Part shown: positions 15,445 through 16,802 of the stretch, piece after piece
How positions within the stretch are numbered: the stretch's first letter is position 1
Layout of the letters: every line of letters starts with the position of its first letter
Source of the DNA: Lachnospiraceae bacterium
Lineage (GTDB): Bacteria; Bacillota; Clostridia; Lachnospirales; Lachnospiraceae
Assembly (NCBI GenBank): GCA_900755865.1
Contig: CAAEHZ010000179.1
Span: forward strand, 1-16,802
Length of the DNA: 16,802 bases
Reading direction: 5' to 3'
Made by a program: the position numbers and the translations under genes
The notes under the pieces: generated by a model
Told to the model about the DNA's origin: nothing
The model's database searches: none
The model's input: only the letters and a program-made list of their open reading frames with translations

Positions 15445-16301
15445 TTTTTCTCCATTCCTACGCACATGATTTGCGCATATATGGCTTCTGCCATTTTTTC
15501 TCTTCCCGCCTCATTGGGATGTAAACCGTCCGTGGTATAAAGCTCCCAGTCAGACCACTGCTCATGAGGAAAAAAATCATGGTACAAATCTATTACTTCT
15601 ATGCCAAATTCCTCTGCCACCCGATACTGTGCCTCCACATAATCCTCCAGAACACCATATCCCGTATTTAACTCCTCGCAGGTCTGCTCCTTCGGCACAG
15701 CCCAACTGTAGGTCGGCGTCACAAGGTACACCCTTATCCGGGGATATTTTTCCTGCAAAATGGAAACCGCAGTGCGGAGCGCCCCGCTGTAGCTGTAAGT
15801 ATCGTAGGCATTCTCCGGGTTTTCAATGGGAACTCCCGCATAATAATCATTCAGTCCATGCTGGATCAGCACCGTTTCCACGCCGGAAAAGTCCACTTTT
15901 GCCAGCCCGTCAATCACCTCCGGGAAATACTCCGTCATACTCTCCCGGATATGGGCTGCCTGCTGTACCCCGAAATCGTCCCCCTCCACGGATTTCATCA
16001 AACCCACCAGAGAAAGTGTGTCCTTCGTATAAGTCAGCCGGTACTCCCAATCCGTTCTCGCCGCCATGGTGCCTCCGAAAGCTGCATTATACACCGTTTT
16101 TCCCAGCTTTTCCCCAATCTTGCAGGGAACTGCCGTTTCATCCCGCACCATACCGAAAACACTGTCCCCGAAGGTTACAATCTGCACCGGCTCCTTTGCC
16201 TTCTGCCTCCTGTATTCCGGTGCCAGAAAGCCCACTGCAAGCAGACCGAAAAACAGCAGAAAAGATATCAGACCATATATCACTATTTTCCCTCTCTTCA
16301 A
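15441..16301 (-). CDS. Membrane-anchored SGNH/GDSL hydrolase
   Basis: Predicted esterase or acyltransferase-like enzyme anchored outside the membrane. From TTG at 16301 (AAAGGAG seven bases upstream) it has 286 residues: a short basic start, a membrane helix (about 6-27), then an SGNH domain with all blocks: FGDSVFG with Ser47, Gly76/77 in YNAAFGGT, GLND with Asn151, and DGLHPN with Asp258 and His261. The frame stays open upstream through a 39-bp repeat array to the pseG stop, so a longer product from GTG 16460 or internal ATGs, with 13-residue repeats VKDMRVWQQPGRE, is possible; a cytoplasmic repeat tail would precede the helix. The strong site before the TTG makes the short form my choice. 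Its stop overlaps the ATG of the GtrII-like gene. A likely job is adding or removing acetyl or other ester groups on the surface glycan. Confidence 0.85.
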   Translation of the reverse strand: MKRGKIVIYGLISFLLFFGLLAVGFLAPEYRRQKAKEPVQIVTFGDSVFGMVRDETAVPCKIGEKLGKTVYNAAFGGTMAARTDWEYRLTYTKDTLSLVGLMKSVEGDDFGVQQAAHIRESMTEYFPEVIDGLAKVDFSGVETVLIQHGLNDYYAGVPIENPENAYDTYSYSGALRTAVSILQEKYPRIRVYLVTPTYSWAVPKEQTCEELNTGYGVLEDYVEAQYRVAEEFGIEVIDLYHDFFPHEQWSDWELYTTDGLHPNEAGREKMAEAIYAQIMCVGMEKK

Positions 16302-16345
16302 GCCGTTTCTCCTTTCCTGTCCCATGCCTGCCCGTCTTGCACCTT

Positions 16346-16477
16346 CTCTCCCGGACTGTTGCCACACTCGCATGTCTTTCACTTCTCTCCCGGGCTGTTG
16401 CCATACTCGCATGTCTTTCACTTCACTCCCGGGCTGTTGCCATACTCGCATGTCTTTCACTTCACTCCCGGGCTGTT
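16346..16477 (-). repeat. 39-bp minisatellite, about 3.4 copies
   Basis: Full units at 16346-16384, 16385-16423 and 16424-16462 differ by only a few substitutions, and a 15-base partial copy at 16463-16477 ends just before the pseG stop codon. Each unit contains CCCGGG. The period equals 13 codons, and the reading frame through it is open and joined in frame to the SGNH gene and to the pseG stop (TGA at 16481-16479). Such an array is prone to copy-number change. Confidence 0.95.
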
Positions 16478-16478
16478 T

Positions 16479-16802
16479 TCATGCCCACCAGCCTCTATGA
16501 ACCTCTTCCAGCTTTTCTGCCAGCCGTGCCGCTCCCTGTCCGTCTGTCAGCCCTTTTACTGCCAGCGCACAGGCTTCCCGGTCTTTCTTTTCCTTACACC
16601 ATTTTTGAAATAACCGCTTCATATTTTCCAGAGTTTCCTCCGGGTTTAAATGATAAGCTCCCGCAAAACCTGCCAGCTTTCTTTCGCCGATATATTCTGT
16701 CAGCGCCTCCTGATTCTCCGCATAGGAAAAGCAGATAAAAGGAACTCCCAGCGCCGCCAGCTCATAAACAGTACTTCCCCCGGCAGTAATCACCAAATCC
16801 GC
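16479..16802 (-). CDS. PseG-like protein, C-terminal part (cut by window edge)
   Basis: Only the last 107 residues lie in the window; the start is to the right. The fragment begins ADLVITAGGSTVYELAALGVP, then ICFSYAENQ, the nucleotide-sugar-binding end of a GT-B fold. This pattern fits PseG, the UDP-2,4-diacetamido-2,4,6-trideoxy-beta-L-altropyranose hydrolase of pseudaminic acid synthesis, better than MurG, to which it is distantly related. If right, pseB, pseC, pseH, pseI and pseF genes should be nearby upstream. The stop TGA at 16481-16479 is followed directly by the 39-bp repeat array and, in the same frame, by the SGNH gene. A PseG-like domain fused to another enzyme cannot be excluded because the N-terminus is missing. 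Confidence 0.72.
   Translation of the reverse strand, partial: ADLVITAGGSTVYELAALGVPFICFSYAENQEALTEYIGERKLAGFAGAYHLNPEETLENMKRLFQKWCKEKKDREACALAVKGLTDGQGAARLAEKLEEVHRGWWA

Noticed and set aside
16346..16477. 39-bp repeats as a CRISPR array
   Set aside because: The units are directly adjacent with no unique spacers, so this is a tandem minisatellite.
15629..16738. 369-codon open frame on the plus strand across the SGNH gene and repeat array
   Set aside because: The Pro/Ser-rich product mirrors the SGNH and pseG coding strands and the 39-bp repeats; the minus strand carries clear family motifs instead.

Overview
The window looks like chromosomal DNA of a Gram-positive anaerobe of the Clostridia, probably Lachnospiraceae. 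The signs are moderate G+C, strong AGGAGG-type ribosome binding sites, TTGNNN/TATAAT promoters, a membrane-anchored GH25 lysozyme with choline-binding-like and bacterial Ig-like modules, and polytopic membrane families (GtrII, DUF6044-like, DUF6077-like) that I associate with that group. The genus is inference. All but one gene lie on the minus strand, so transcription runs mostly from right to left. I saw no rRNA, tRNA, transposase, integrase or CRISPR array.

Right part (about 16802 down to 8481): a tightly packed surface-glycan operon. In transcription order it holds the C-terminal end of a PseG-like protein (pseudaminic acid synthesis) cut by the window edge; a 39-bp minisatellite; a membrane-anchored SGNH hydrolase with complete catalytic blocks; a GtrII-type membrane glucosyltransferase; a GtrB-type polyprenyl-phosphate glycosyltransferase; an RffA/WecE-type aminotransferase; an unrecognised polytopic membrane protein; and a large DUF6044/YkoS-like polytopic protein. 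Several junctions overlap (ATGA, ATGCTTAA, 32 bp), which suggests translational coupling.

Middle (8473 to 5168): the only plus-strand gene (7331-8473) is a membrane-anchored SGNH-fold protein. It is a recognisable paralogue of the one in the operon, but its catalytic Ser and Asn blocks are degenerate. It ends only 7 bp from the operon's last stop codon. It shares a 233-bp divergent promoter region with a DUF6077-like membrane protein that appears split into two reading frames (7097-6003 and 5923-5168).

Left part (5045 to 14): a 960-residue membrane-anchored GH25 lysozyme with its own clear promoter and an unusual acidic, Tyr-rich, presumably cytoplasmic N-terminus made of 36-residue repeats. 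After it come rfbB and rfbA, with a promoter before rfbB.

How they fit together: RfbA and RfbB make dTDP-4-keto-6-deoxyglucose, and RffA can aminate it to dTDP-Fuc4N, so no rhamnose-specific gene (rfbC, rfbD) is needed for what is seen here. PseG points to pseudaminic acid as a second unusual sugar. GtrB plus GtrII suggests lipid-carrier-mediated sugar side-branch addition outside the membrane, and the SGNH protein suggests acyl modification or removal. The most unusual elements are the intact/degenerate SGNH pair, the in-frame minisatellite between pseG and the SGNH gene, the repeat-bearing lysozyme tail, the split DUF6077-like gene, and a large dyad in the leader of the plus-strand gene.
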